DNA of 64,000 nt from Hyphomicrobiales bacterium (GTDB lineage: Bacteria; Pseudomonadota; Alphaproteobacteria; Rhizobiales; OSC116): the NCBI GenBank assembly GCA_013214705.1, contig JABSRZ010000004.1, positions 248,001 to 312,000 of the forward strand, read 5' to 3'. A model generated the notes under the pieces. The model did not search any database. It saw nothing but the letters and a program-made list of their open reading frames with translations, and was not told where the DNA came from. This document shows positions 45,108 to 54,357 of the stretch, in pieces; the stretch's first letter is position 1, and every line of letters begins with the position of its first letter. The translations under genes and the position numbers were made by a program.

Positions 45108-46247
45108 ATGGCCACATCCGACAACCAGCCAAATTTGCCAAGCCGCGCTCAAATATTAGAAATTTTGCAAACTGTGGCAAACCCGTTTGCAACCACCAAA
45201 CCAGAATCTATTATTGAGGCGGGTTTTATCTCTGCACCTTTGTCTCGCAATATAGACAATAAAGTGCAGATCGGTTTGATATTGGACATAAAAGGCAATG
45301 ATGGGGGGCGCGGAAAAATTCTAGAAGCCAGCATCATTAAAATCTTGACCGATAAAACCGGCGTTACTAATATTCAGATTATGAGCGACTCGGCGCCTAA
45401 AAGCGGCAAGCATAATTTAATTCGCAATAACTCATCAAAACCCGCCGCACCCGCAGGCCACAGACCATTGGGCAGTGGTGCAAAAGTTAACAATGCCTTG
45501 GATAATGTAAAAAATATTATTTTGGTGGCCTCGGGCAAAGGCGGGGTTGGCAAATCGACCGTGGCGGCCAACTTGGCTATAGCTTTGTCGGCAAGTGGTG
45601 CAAGAGTTGGCCTGTTAGACGCCGATATATATGGCCCAAGCCTGCCAACTATGTTTGGCATAAATGATAAACCGCTATTAAATGAAGACAAGCAAATGGT
45701 GCCGCTTGAAAAATATGGCCTTAAATTAATGTCCATCGGGTTTATTGCCGATACCAACAAAGCCATGATTTGGCGCGGCCCGATGATTCAAGGCGCGTTG
45801 ATACAAATGTTGAACGAATGCGCATGGGGCGAACTTGACCATTTGGTAATCGACTTGCCGCCCGGCACCGGAGACATCCAGCTGACATTAGTGCAAAAGT
45901 TTAAAATTGCCGGCGCGGTTATTGTGTCCACCCCGCAAATATTAGCCTTAGACGATGTTAGGCGCGGAATCCAAATGTTCACACAAACCAAAATACCTAT
46001 ATTGGGCATTGTCGAAAATATGGCTTATTTTGAAAGTGCGGACGGGGTTAAAAATTACGTCTTTGGCAAAGGTGGGGCAAAAATGATTGCCGAAAAAATT
46101 AATATAGACCTATTGGCCGAAATACCCTTATTGCCGACCATCGGCCAGCATGCCGATATGGGCGAGCCAATTACCCATGCCGAGCCAAATGGAGTTGCAG
46201 CAAAATATTATAACCAACTGGCACAAAAAGTGGCTGCAAAACTTTAA
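45108..46247 (+). CDS. mrp: Mrp/ApbC Fe-S cluster carrier ATPase
   Basis: 379 residues: an N-terminal MIP18/DUF59-like domain (to about 95), a low-complexity linker, then a deviant-Walker ATPase (GKGGVGKSTVAANLA, LDADIYGPSLP, DLPPGTGDIQLT). It binds and transfers iron-sulfur clusters. The CxxC that many homologues have after the NMxYF motif is absent (NMAYFESADG), which is frequent in alphaproteobacterial Mrp. The ribosome site is weak. It is followed 18 bases later by a small exported protein that may share its transcript. Confidence 0.92.
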   Translation: MATSDNQPNLPSRAQILEILQTVANPFATTKPESIIEAGFISAPLSRNIDNKVQIGLILDIKGNDGGRGKILEASIIKILTDKTGVTNIQIMSDSAPKSGKHNLIRNNSSKPAAPAGHRPLGSGAKVNNALDNVKNIILVASGKGGVGKSTVAANLAIALSASGARVGLLDADIYGPSLPTMFGINDKPLLNEDKQMVPLEKYGLKLMSIGFIADTNKAMIWRGPMIQGALIQMLNECAWGELDHLVIDLPPGTGDIQLTLVQKFKIAGAVIVSTPQILALDDVRRGIQMFTQTKIPILGIVENMAYFESADGVKNYVFGKGGAKMIAEKINIDLLAEIPLLPTIGQHADMGEPITHAEPNGVAAKYYNQLAQKVAAKL

Positions 46248-46264
46248 CCAATGGGGAACAAGCC

Positions 46265-46756
46265 ATGCTGAATAGACTTCTAATGATATTTACCGCGATA
46301 TTAATGGCAACAGGCACTGCCACTGCCGCCACTATTGAGGAGTTTTTTGCCCAACCTATCTGTTATTTAGAGGCCACAGACAGCGACATACCCGATGGAA
46401 ATGGCGGCTTACAACAAAATGAAACTTTTATTCAGTTAAATTATGTAAAATTCACACCCCAACTTATTGGGATATTTAATTATTTGCCAGCCGGCGTGGA
46501 TTCCACCCGTGGGGTGCTTGCCTCTTATGACCTGCAAAAACTGCCAAATGCAACCGATGTATTTCTATTAAAAACCTTCCACCATGTTTCGGTCGAAGGT
46601 TATAACGCCATCAATGAGCAATATTTTATGGTCAGCGGCGATAAAATTGCCATAGGTTTTGGCCCTCGCAGCGATGGTGAATTGCCAGACATATACTTTT
46701 ATAAAAATCCTGATAATATGGACTATAGCTACAGTTTGCCGCGAGTCGATTGCTAG
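46265..46756 (+). CDS. Small exported protein of unknown function
   Basis: 163 residues with a signal peptide (LLMIFTAILMATGTATA, cleavage near residue 22) and a mature beta-rich domain. Its two cysteines (QPICYLEAT near the N-terminus and the last residue) could form a disulfide in the periplasm. No family recognised. GGGGAAC precedes the ATG 18 bases after mrp, so co-transcription is likely, but a functional link is not evident. Confidence 0.65.
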   Translation: MLNRLLMIFTAILMATGTATAATIEEFFAQPICYLEATDSDIPDGNGGLQQNETFIQLNYVKFTPQLIGIFNYLPAGVDSTRGVLASYDLQKLPNATDVFLLKTFHHVSVEGYNAINEQYFMVSGDKIAIGFGPRSDGELPDIYFYKNPDNMDYSYSLPRVDC

Positions 46757-46895
46757 AAATTACTCCATATCAAACGCTTACTTTAATACATTACTAATTA
46801 CAACTTTAAGTTATATATAAATAAATACTCTCTAAGGTTGATTTTTCTGCCATTTTCAACTTTAATATACTAACGAAAATTTTTAGGCAAACATT

Positions 46896-47243
46896 GTGAT
46901 CGAAACCGTTAATTGGATATATTACTGGCTTGTTGGCCTAACTTTATGTTTTGCCGCCTATGTGCCAGTGGTAATTTACCGCTCAAAAATCTACCAAGGC
47001 AACATTGTAATTATCGCCGCCGCCACGGAGTTAACACGCTTGGCGCAAACCGCCAGCGACAGAAATTTAAGCCCAAGGCCAGAAGATGTTATGCGGTTGC
47101 TGGCAAATTATAACTTTAGCAAATTTAAAATGGTCACCACCATCGAGTTAAGCGCCAAACAAATGCACCAAAACGGCATGGATGAACAATTGGTCAGAGC
47201 GAATGCAGAAGCCTTCGCCAACATCGTGAATGCATATTATTGA
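46896..47243 (+). CDS. Small membrane-anchored protein of unknown function
   Basis: 115 residues from a GTG. One N-terminal membrane helix (WIYYWLVGLTLCFAAYVPVVIY) is followed by a soluble helical domain (about 40-115) with SDRNLSPRPEDVMRLL and ELSAKQMHQNGMDEQLV. No family recognised. No strong ribosome site is visible, so the start is uncertain. Foldback element C begins 28 bases after its stop. Confidence 0.55.
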   Translation: MIETVNWIYYWLVGLTLCFAAYVPVVIYRSKIYQGNIVIIAAATELTRLAQTASDRNLSPRPEDVMRLLANYNFSKFKMVTTIELSAKQMHQNGMDEQLVRANAEAFANIVNAYY

Positions 47244-47271
47244 ACGCTAAAGCAAACTCATGCATTTCAAT

Positions 47272-47735
47272 ACACCTCCAAGAACCGCGGTGATTCGGCG
47301 AGTGCGCCCGGAAGCCGCAAGGCAATCTATGAGGCCAACGCGCGGAGGCTAGTGCGAATATTGAAAATATGAGCACGCACGCAAGTGCCAACAGTGAAAG
47401 AGGCGAAGCCGAAAGAACGTATAAATGGGAGTACCCGTAAAGTCGGCAGGACTGCTAAGTGTCTATGTCTTTACAGCTTCAACTGCAGGTTCATTAGCCG
47501 AAACCCCTGCGCAAATTTTCAACATCACAGCTTTTCTGTATATTCCGGGGCGGCGCTCCTGCAAGTGCTCTGGAAGTCTGCATTTATACGCTCGGCTTAA
47601 GCCTCTCTGTTGGCACTTGCGTGCGCTCGACTGTGTCTCTCTAGCCTCCGCGCGTTAGACGGCAGCGGCTTCGAACGCCTGCATTCGCACTCACCGAATC
47701 ACTGGGGTGCTTGGCGGCAGACGGAAATTCTGAGC
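47272..47735. repeat. Foldback element, copy C
   Basis: About 464 bases related to copies A and B along most of their length: CGGTGATTCGGCGAGTGCGCC, CAACGCGCGGAGGCTAG, ACGCACGCAAGTGCCAACAG, GTCTATGTCTTTACA, GCATTTATACGCTCGGCTTAAG and CTAGCCTCCGCGCGTTAGAC. It has a unique stretch (GTGCGAATATTGAAAATATGAGC) where copies A and B have a GACGCACACGCCAGTGTGTGG hairpin. It lies between the convergent small membrane-protein gene and folA and reaches the folA stop. No transposase. Confidence 0.87.
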
Positions 47736-48239
47736 TTATCGCCTATCCAACACCACAAAAGCATAATCACTCTCATCACCTGCTCCAGCCAATACGGTTT
47801 TGCGCGACATTTCAACCCACTCACTCGCATCAAATGTTGGAAAATAGGCATCGCCTTTGGGCTCTATATCAACCTCGGTCAGATAAATCCGGTCGGCATG
47901 TGGCAAGCCGAGGGCGTATATTTGCCCGCCGCCGACAATCATAATTTCGTCTTGTTCATCACGCATGGCAATTTCGGTGGCAAAGGCAATGGCTTCAGCT
48001 ATGGATGTAACCACAATGACGCCCTCATCGGCTTTATACTGCGGGTTTCGGCTTATAATTATGCTGGTGCGGCCGGGTAGTTTGCCCATGCTTTCGAACG
48101 TATTGCGGCCCATTATCATCGGTTTGCCCATGGTTTTGGCTTTGAAATATTTTAAATCGCCGCTTATGTGCCACGGCATTTTGTTATCGAGGCCGATCAC
48201 GCCATTTTTTGCCACCGCCGAAATTATTGAAATATGCAT
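47736..48239 (-). CDS. folA: Dihydrofolate reductase
   Basis: 167 residues with the DHFR core: ISAVAKNGVIGLDNKMPWHISGDLKYFKAKTMGKPMIMGRNTFESMG, including the active-site Trp and acidic position, and the IMIVGGGQIYALGL NADPH segment. It regenerates tetrahydrofolate consumed by thymidylate synthase, encoded 24 bases upstream. GAGGTGTTGAC precedes the ATG. Its stop touches foldback element C. Confidence 0.95.
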   Translation of the reverse strand: MHISIISAVAKNGVIGLDNKMPWHISGDLKYFKAKTMGKPMIMGRNTFESMGKLPGRTSIIISRNPQYKADEGVIVVTSIAEAIAFATEIAMRDEQDEIMIVGGGQIYALGLPHADRIYLTEVDIEPKGDAYFPTFDASEWVEMSRKTVLAGAGDESDYAFVVLDRR

Positions 48240-48263
48240 GTCAACACCTCACACCATTATTGT

Positions 48264-49058
48264 CTAAACTGCTATTGGGGCTTTAATACTGGGCGCAGCT
48301 TCATAGCCGACCAGTTCAAAATCATCATATTTAAACTCAAAAATATTTTTGACATCTGGGTTTATGTTCATTGTTGGCAACGCTGTCGGTGTGCGGGTTA
48401 ACTGCAGCGCGGCTTGCACAAAATGGTTGCTATAAATATGCGCATCACCCAAAGTGTGGACAAAATCACCAACTTCTAAATCACAAACTTGCGCCAACAT
48501 CATAGTAAACAACGCATATGAGGCAATGTTAAACGGCACGCCCAAAAATATATCGGCACTGCGTTGATAGAGCTGACACGACAATTTGCCATCGGCCACA
48601 TAAAACTGAAACAATGTATGGCAAGGCGGCAACGCCATGTCATCCACATCCGCTGGGTTCCACGCGGTTACCAAATGCCGGCGGCTGTCGGGGTTGTTTT
48701 TAAGGCTATCAACCAATTTTACAATCTGGTCGATGCTGCCGCCATTGCCATCTGGCCAATTGCGCCATTGATAGCCATATACTGGGCCTAGATCGCCATT
48801 GCCATCGGCCCAATCATCCCATATCTTCACCCCATTATCGTTAAGATATTTAACATTCGTATCGCCGGCCATAAACCATAACAGCTCATGGATGATGGAT
48901 TTTAAGTGCAGTTTTTTGGTGGTTAATACGGGGAAGCCTTTAGATAAATCATAACGCGATTGGTGGCCAAAAACACTTTTTGTGCCCGTGCCTGTGCGAT
49001 CATTTTTAACCGTTCCGGTTTCGCTCACAAGTTTTAAAAGCTCTAAATATGGCTGCAT
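48264..49058 (-). CDS. thyA: Thymidylate synthase
   Basis: About 264 residues, standard ThyA length. Recognisable: [15 protein letters not shown], the [22 protein letters not shown] block with the catalytic cysteine, [16 protein letters not shown] and [12 protein letters not shown]. It makes dTMP from dUMP. AGGGG lies 5 bases before the ATG at 49058, so the track's start six codons earlier is not used. Forms a short operon with folA. Confidence 0.96.
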   Translation of the reverse strand: MQPYLELLKLVSETGTVKNDRTGTGTKSVFGHQSRYDLSKGFPVLTTKKLHLKSIIHELLWFMAGDTNVKYLNDNGVKIWDDWADGNGDLGPVYGYQWRNWPDGNGGSIDQIVKLVDSLKNNPDSRRHLVTAWNPADVDDMALPPCHTLFQFYVADGKLSCQLYQRSADIFLGVPFNIASYALFTMMLAQVCDLEVGDFVHTLGDAHIYSNHFVQAALQLTRTPTALPTMNINPDVKNIFEFKYDDFELVGYEAAPSIKAPIAV

Positions 49059-49159
49059 TTTTGCCCCTAATGACATAAAGAATCGACGGTAAAACTAATT
49101 TTTTGTAGATTAATAACATCGCCTCTTTAAATTGTCACAATTATTTGCTATATTGGCTT

Positions 49160-49466
49160 TGTTAGACTTGTTCTGACTATGATGATAAACTGCCTGTATA
49201 ATAAACCATTCGGACCCGGGGGCGGTACCCGGCGCCTCCACCAAAAACTCATTTTTGGGGGCGAAATAGGATCGACGAGGGCGTAAAAACTTGTTTTTCA
49301 TTCGGTATTGTACCACCGTTATCGGACTATTATTATAATTGCAAATGACAATTATGCAGAAGAAGTACGTTTAGCTGCTTAATGCACGCTCGACCTTTTT
49401 CGACCTAACTCCGACCCTTCAACCGGTCGGCGGGGCTTTGGGCACCTGGCAACAGAACGCCCTACC
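49160..49466 (+). ncRNA. ssrA: Two-piece (permuted) tmRNA
   Basis: Transfer-messenger RNA gene in the circularly permuted alphaproteobacterial order. The acceptor piece comes first, with T-arm CCGGGGGCGGTACCCGG and CGCCTCCACCA ending at 49243. After a short spacer, the coding piece starts GGGGGCG at 49257 and can pair with CGCCTCC as the acceptor stem. The tag frame (49341-49382) encodes ANDNYAEEVRLAA and ends in TAA. The sequence GATCGACGAGG is the conserved 5' region. The 5' end of the acceptor piece and the 3' end near GCCCTACC are estimates. Its product rescues stalled ribosomes; the tag is recognised by SspB/ClpXP. Confidence 0.93.
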
Positions 49467-49716
49467 TTATTTTCAAAATATTATGCGGCATGAGCCAAAC
49501 AATATGCCGTTGCCAGAGGTTGTGCGAAAGCACAACGGCGTCGCGTAGCAGCCAAAACCAAGTGACAGAACGCCCTACCTTATTTTTGAAAAAACACACA
49601 CGGCATGAGCCAAGCAATATGCCGTTGCCAGAGGTTGTGCGAAAGCACAACGGCGTCGCGTAGCAGCCAAAACCAAGCAACAAAACGCCCTAACTAATTT
49701 TCATATAATTTTTATA
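49453..49716 (+). repeat. Tandem ~114-bp repeats copying the tmRNA 3' end
   Basis: The block CAGAACGCCCTACCTTATTTT near the tmRNA 3' end (49453) recurs at 49566 and, degenerate, at 49681 (CAAAACGCCCTAAC). Between them are two near-identical units of 113 and 115 bases. Each contains CGGCAT ... ATGCCG and the perfect hairpin GTTGTGC GAAA GCACAAC with a GNRA loop, followed by GGCGTCGCGTAGCAGCC. The units differ mainly in the A/T-rich part after TTATTTT. The ORF called on the minus strand across them (49462-49683) is a by-product. Bases 49717-49825 show nothing further. Confidence 0.85.
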
Positions 49717-49825
49717 CCGCATGTTTGCAGCATTGTCTGCCGCTCTCCCACGTGGTTAATTTTATTCATTCCATATTAATTACTCTTGGGATAAGCTGGG
49801 CACAATACAACCTAGGATTCTTGTT

Positions 49826-50476
49826 TTGGAAATTGACCATATATTTATTTGCATCGAAGATCCCGAAAAACTTGCCAAAATTCTAACTGAATTTGGCCTA
49901 ACAGAGGGCGAACCAAATTCTCATATTGGCCAAGGCACAGCGAATAGAAGGTTCTTTTTTCAAAATTTTTGCCTTGAATTACTTTTCTTACAACAGGTCG
50001 GACGCGCGCTCTCGCCCTTGACCGCCCGCACAACATTACATGCGAGGCTGACCGATAAATCGCTAGATGTTTCGCCATTTGGCATATGTTTTCGGCCCAG
50101 CCCCAACAATATAAAAGTCGAAAATTATTCAACTTGGCAATATTTTCCGCTAAACATTCCAAAGACATTTATAATTGATATTTTTGATGCGCCTATTAGC
50201 GAACCTTTATACGAATATATGGACTTTTTAACCCCGTCTAGCAGACAAATACATGTGCAGCGAAGGCATAGTTTGGGTGTCAAAAATCTAACCTCTGCCA
50301 CCATTCACACCCCGTTTGCTAAATTGGACAGCGAGTTAAAACAAGACCTCGAAAAACTTGAAATCATCAAATTTAAAACCAATGAAACCCACATTCTCGA
50401 GCTAGAATTCGATCATCAGCGCCAAGGCCAGCGCCAAGATTTCAGACCCGAATTACCGCTGATTATCAAATGGTAA
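49826..50476 (+). CDS. VOC/glyoxalase-like domain protein
   Basis: 216 residues starting at a TTG with AGGA about 9 bases upstream. The N-terminus (MEIDHIFICIEDPEKLAKILTEFGLTEG, then NRRFFFQNFCLELLFL) fits the glyoxalase-like VOC domain (PF13468-like), and a second half (about 110-210) resembles the partner module with ETHILELEFDH. No metal site can be assigned with certainty. It runs convergently into benE and overlaps its end by 24 bases. Function unknown. Confidence 0.65.
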   Translation: MEIDHIFICIEDPEKLAKILTEFGLTEGEPNSHIGQGTANRRFFFQNFCLELLFLQQVGRALSPLTARTTLHARLTDKSLDVSPFGICFRPSPNNIKVENYSTWQYFPLNIPKTFIIDIFDAPISEPLYEYMDFLTPSSRQIHVQRRHSLGVKNLTSATIHTPFAKLDSELKQDLEKLEIIKFKTNETHILELEFDHQRQGQRQDFRPELPLIIKW

Positions 50477-51631
50477 GGTTTTTAGTTTGGCGGTGATATA
50501 ATGCACCGATACGCCAATAATCACCCCCCAAAACGCCGCCCCAATGCCGCCAATGCTTAGCCCGGAAACTGTCACCAAAAATGTGACAAGCGCGGCCTCA
50601 CGACCATTTACGTCATGCATGGCATTGTGCAAGCTATTGCCTATGGTGCCAAACAAGGCCATGCCCGCAACCGCCACAACCAAGGCTTTTGGCGCAATTA
50701 AAAATAAGCTCACCACCGCAGCGCCCATCAAACCAATAATGCCATAAAACACCGCCGCCACCAACGCCGCTTTGTAGCGGGTGTTTTTATTGGCATCGAC
50801 ATCCTCACCCAAACAGATAGCCGCGGTGATGGCGGCAAAATTGAATGTGAACCCACCAAATGGGGCCAATAATATGGTGGTTATGCCGGTAACCGTCACC
50901 CCTGCCGATATTGGCGGCTCATAATTTGCCGCCCGCAATGTCGCCACACCCGGCATATTTTGCGATGTCATGGTGACAATGTAAAGCGGCACACCCACGC
51001 TTATCATCACTGCTAGGTTAAATTCTGGCATGATGAATACTGGCATTGCCAACCCAAAATTAACCGGCTGTTGCCCATATAAACCCAACCACCCACTGGC
51101 CAAAATACCAACCAATAAAACCAGCGGCACCGCATAGCGAGTTAAATATATTTTGCCCAACAAATAAGTGATGCCCATAATAGACACCAATAAAATTTCT
51201 TGCTCCAACTGCACAAATACACCGATGCCAAATTGAAACAATATGCCCGCCAGCATAGCGCTAGCCACTGCTTTGGGCACTAAAATATTTAACTTTTCAA
51301 ACCAGCCAGAAATGCCGGTAAGCGTTAGCAACAAGCCGCAAAATAAAAATGCCCCTATGGCTTGTGGCAATGGCACCCCAACCAGACTCACCACCAGTAA
51401 GGCCGCACCGGGTGTTGACCAAGCAGTTAAAATAGGGATTTTATATTTATAAGACAATATAAACCCACTAATGCCCATGCCTAAGCCGAGCGCCAACATC
51501 CAACTATTTATTTGTTGTTGGGTGGCGCCAACGGCTTCTGCCGCCTGAAAAATAACCGCCACGCTGCTGGAATAGCCAACCAAAACCGCAATAAACCCGG
51601 CGGTGATATGTGATAATTTTAACCCAAACAT
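50453..51631 (-). CDS. benE: BenE-family membrane transporter
   Basis: 392-residue polytopic membrane protein with about twelve hydrophobic segments. The conserved N-terminus (LSHITAGFIAVLVGYSSSVAVIFQAA), ILTAWSTPGAALL, TMTSQNMPGVATLRAANYEPP and APFGGFTFNFAAITAAICLG identify the BenE benzoate/proton symporter family. Substrate in this organism is not known; no benzoate-degradation genes are in the window. The divergent XRE-cupin regulator probably controls it. Confidence 0.85.
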   Translation of the reverse strand: MFGLKLSHITAGFIAVLVGYSSSVAVIFQAAEAVGATQQQINSWMLALGLGMGISGFILSYKYKIPILTAWSTPGAALLVVSLVGVPLPQAIGAFLFCGLLLTLTGISGWFEKLNILVPKAVASAMLAGILFQFGIGVFVQLEQEILLVSIMGITYLLGKIYLTRYAVPLVLLVGILASGWLGLYGQQPVNFGLAMPVFIMPEFNLAVMISVGVPLYIVTMTSQNMPGVATLRAANYEPPISAGVTVTGITTILLAPFGGFTFNFAAITAAICLGEDVDANKNTRYKAALVAAVFYGIIGLMGAAVVSLFLIAPKALVVAVAGMALFGTIGNSLHNAMHDVNGREAALVTFLVTVSGLSIGGIGAAFWGVIIGVSVHYITAKLKTLPFDNQR

Positions 51632-51667
51632 ATGGCCTCAAAAAACAATTGAAATTTGTAAATAATG

Positions 51668-51720
51668 TCGTATGCTATAACGCACAAAGCAACCTTAACA
51701 TCGTATGTTATAACGCACAA
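51668..51720. promoter_or_regulatory. Direct-repeat operator pair between benE and its regulator
   Basis: TCGTATGCTATAACGCACAA (51668-51687) and TCGTATGTTATAACGCACAA (51701-51720) differ at one base and start 33 bases apart, about three helical turns. They lie between the divergent starts of benE and the XRE-cupin gene, where an autoregulatory operator would be expected. Confidence 0.65.
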
Positions 51721-51738
51721 GGCCTAAATCAAATTATT

Positions 51739-52266
51739 ATGCAACCGCCAGAAATTGCTCAAAACTTAAAAACCCACCGCACAAAATTAGGCTGGAGTCT
51801 AAGCCAGGCCGCAGCAGAAACCAACGTAAGCAAGGCCATGCTAGGCCAGATAGAACGCGGCGAGTCTAGCCCTACCATTGCCACGTTGTGGAAAATAGCC
51901 AAAGGCTTCAAATTGCCGCTAACCGCTTTTTTACACGACCAACCTAATGCCAATGATTTGATGCAATTTCGCGATGGCATTCGGTTTAAAACCATTTTTT
52001 CATTTGATGCAAAACTAGGTTCTGAAATGTTTCTGCAATTTTTGCAGCCACAGCAAATTCACCAATCTGACGCGCATGAACAAGGTGTGATAGAAGACAT
52101 CGTCATTTTGCACGGCCAGATTGAGATTTTACACGGCGGCCAATGGCAAATGTTAAAAACCGGTGACAGCTTAAGATTTGCGGCAGATCAACCACATGGC
52201 TACCGCAATTTGACCAATCTCGAGGCAACTTTTCATAATATTATGCATTATCCGTCAAAATGTTGA
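51739..52266 (+). CDS. XRE-family regulator with C-terminal cupin
   Basis: About 175 residues: an N-terminal helix-turn-helix (LKTHRTKLGWSLSQAAAETNVSKAMLGQIERGESSPTIATLW) and a C-terminal cupin (about 90-170, VILHGQIEILHGGQW, GDSLRFAADQPHGYRNL). This domain pair commonly controls an adjacent transporter gene. The track begins 43 codons upstream, but those codons run through the operator repeats, so the ATG at 51739 is used. Probable regulator of benE and of itself. Confidence 0.85.
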   Translation: MQPPEIAQNLKTHRTKLGWSLSQAAAETNVSKAMLGQIERGESSPTIATLWKIAKGFKLPLTAFLHDQPNANDLMQFRDGIRFKTIFSFDAKLGSEMFLQFLQPQQIHQSDAHEQGVIEDIVILHGQIEILHGGQWQMLKTGDSLRFAADQPHGYRNLTNLEATFHNIMHYPSKC

Positions 52267-52373
52267 TGTTTCAGGTGATTTATTGATAAAAAACTGCCGA
52301 AACTATTTACCTGCCCCCCCTTTGTGTGGTTTATTACGGGTACGATGATCGAATTTTAATTTCGGAGTTTTTT

Positions 52374-52907
52374 ATGACCATAGATTTAATGAATTATGAC
52401 CAGCTAACTCAAGATGCCATGCGCAAAGTGGTTAAAAGTGCATTAGAGCATGTGGCCGAACATGGCCTACCTGGCGAACATCATTTCTATGTTTCGTTCG
52501 ACACTAATTTTCCGGGTGTCAAAATATCCGAATCTGTTTATGAGCAATATCCTGAAGAAATGACCATTGTTATCCAACATCAATTTTGGGGCATGGAAGT
52601 CAAAGATGGCATGTTGCGCATTGAATTGAGTTTTAACAATATACCCGAAAAACTCGAAGTTCCGCTGATGTCAATCATTGGGTTTTTTGACCCGCATGTG
52701 CAGTTTGGCATCCAGTTCGAAATTCCCGAAGAAATATTAGAGGCCATCGAAACCGCCGAGGCCAAAGAAGCCGAAGAAGCCGAAGAGGCTGAACAAGCCA
52801 GCAAAGATGAAGCACCTACCGAGGCCAGCTCATCTGACGACAAAGACGACAGCAAAGCCGGCGGACAAGTGGTAAGCCTCGATGCGTTTAGAAAAAAAAC
52901 TGACTAG
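52374..52907 (+). CDS. sspB: SspB-like ClpXP adaptor
   Basis: About 177 residues. The folded substrate-binding domain (about 1-115, with LPGEHHFYVSFDTNFPGVKIS and MTIVIQHQFWGMEV) matches the alphaproteobacterial SspB family. A long acidic linker (EAKEAEEAEEAEQ onward) follows, and a C-terminal basic/hydrophobic tail (VVSLDAFRKK) resembles the ClpX-docking peptide. It delivers tmRNA-tagged proteins to ClpXP; its ligand gene ssrA is about 3 kb away. GGAG lies 7 bases before the ATG at 52374, so the track's start is 16 codons too early. Confidence 0.88.
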   Translation: MTIDLMNYDQLTQDAMRKVVKSALEHVAEHGLPGEHHFYVSFDTNFPGVKISESVYEQYPEEMTIVIQHQFWGMEVKDGMLRIELSFNNIPEKLEVPLMSIIGFFDPHVQFGIQFEIPEEILEAIETAEAKEAEEAEEAEQASKDEAPTEASSSDDKDDSKAGGQVVSLDAFRKKTD

Positions 52908-52952
52908 CTTAAAACAACTCACTCACCAGCGACCCAATTAAGAGAACAAAAT

Positions 52953-54344
52953 ATGACCGACATGCGGACTGAAACCGATAGCTTTGGCCCTTTAGACGTG
53001 CCTAATGACAAATATTATGGCGCGCAAACCGCACGCTCGCTGATAAATTTTAAAATCGGCATTGAAACCATGCCGATACCGCTGATCAGAGGTCTAGGCA
53101 TCATTAAAAAATCTGCCGCCATCACCAACCTCGCGCTCGATAATTTAGAAGCCGATATAGCCGCAGCCATTGTCGAAGCCGCCGAAGAAGTGATTGATGG
53201 CAAATTAAACGACCATTTCCCGCTAGTTGTGTGGCAAACCGGTTCGGGCACCCAGAGTAATATGAATAGCAATGAGGTAATCTCTAACCGCGCCATCGAA
53301 ATTATGGGCGGCGTGATGGGCTCTAAAAGCCCGGTTCACCCCAACGATCATTGCAACCGTAGCCAAAGTTCTAACGACACCTTCCCCACCGCCATGCACA
53401 TTGCAGCTGTGGAAGAAGTGCATCATCAATTATTGCCAGCTTTAGCCTATATGCACCAAGCCTTGGACGCCAAAGCCAAACAATGGGCCAGCATCATTAA
53501 AATTGGCCGCACCCATTTGCAAGACGCAACACCGCTAACCTTAGGCCAAGAATTCTCGGGCTATGCCAAACAAATGGAATTTGCCATCGAACGGGTTAAA
53601 GCCGCTATGCCGCGCATGTACCCCCTCGCTCAAGGCGGCACAGCCGTTGGCACGGGGCTAAATGCCAAACCGGGTTTTGCCGAAAAATTTGCCGAAACCG
53701 TTGCCGAGGTAACGGGCTTGCCATTTATAACCGCTGCCAATAAATTCGAAGCTTTGGCGGCGCATGATGCCTTTGTCGAGATGTCGGGTGTGTTAAACAC
53801 CATTGCCGTGAGCCTGACCAAAATTGCCAATGACATTAGGTTATTAGGCTCTGGCCCGCGCTCTGGCTTAGGCGAACTGTCATTGCCCGAAAACGAACCA
53901 GGCTCATCGATTATGCCCGGCAAAGTAAACCCCACCCAATGCGAAGCCATGACTATGGTCTGCGCGCAGGTGATGGGCAACCACACCACCATAACCATTG
54001 GCGGCTTACAAGGCCATTTGCAGCTGAATGTTTTTAAACCGGTTATGGCTTATAACCTATTGCAATCGATTAAATTAATCGCCGATGCGTCCGTTAGTTT
54101 TACCGACAATTGCATAGTTGGCATTAAAGCCAATGAACAACAAATCGCCGACTTAATGTCTCGCTCTTTAATGTTGGTAACCGCACTGGCGCCGACAATA
54201 GGCTATGACAATGCTACAAAAATTGCCAAAACCGCACATAAAAATGGCACCACATTAAAACATGAAGCGGTTGGTGGCGGTTATGTAACGGCCGAACAAT
54301 ATGACGCTGTGGTGCGGCCAGAAGATATGATCGCACCTAAATAA
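52953..54344 (+). CDS. fumC: Class II fumarate hydratase
   Basis: 463 residues, standard FumC length. Signature [16 protein letters not shown] with the catalytic serine loop, [32 protein letters not shown] and [10 protein letters not shown] are all present. Interconverts fumarate and malate in the TCA cycle; the homotetramer needs no iron. It follows sspB by 45 bases and may share its transcript. A ribbon-helix-helix protein gene follows directly. Confidence 0.96.
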   Translation: MTDMRTETDSFGPLDVPNDKYYGAQTARSLINFKIGIETMPIPLIRGLGIIKKSAAITNLALDNLEADIAAAIVEAAEEVIDGKLNDHFPLVVWQTGSGTQSNMNSNEVISNRAIEIMGGVMGSKSPVHPNDHCNRSQSSNDTFPTAMHIAAVEEVHHQLLPALAYMHQALDAKAKQWASIIKIGRTHLQDATPLTLGQEFSGYAKQMEFAIERVKAAMPRMYPLAQGGTAVGTGLNAKPGFAEKFAETVAEVTGLPFITAANKFEALAAHDAFVEMSGVLNTIAVSLTKIANDIRLLGSGPRSGLGELSLPENEPGSSIMPGKVNPTQCEAMTMVCAQVMGNHTTITIGGLQGHLQLNVFKPVMAYNLLQSIKLIADASVSFTDNCIVGIKANEQQIADLMSRSLMLVTALAPTIGYDNATKIAKTAHKNGTTLKHEAVGGGYVTAEQYDAVVRPEDMIAPK

Positions 54345-54357
54345 TAAATCAGGTTAG

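Noticed and set aside
49462-49683. 73-aa minus-strand ORF downstream of tmRNA
   Set aside because: It spans the tandem repeat units, so its internal repetition merely reflects the DNA repeats; no ribosome site or family similarity.
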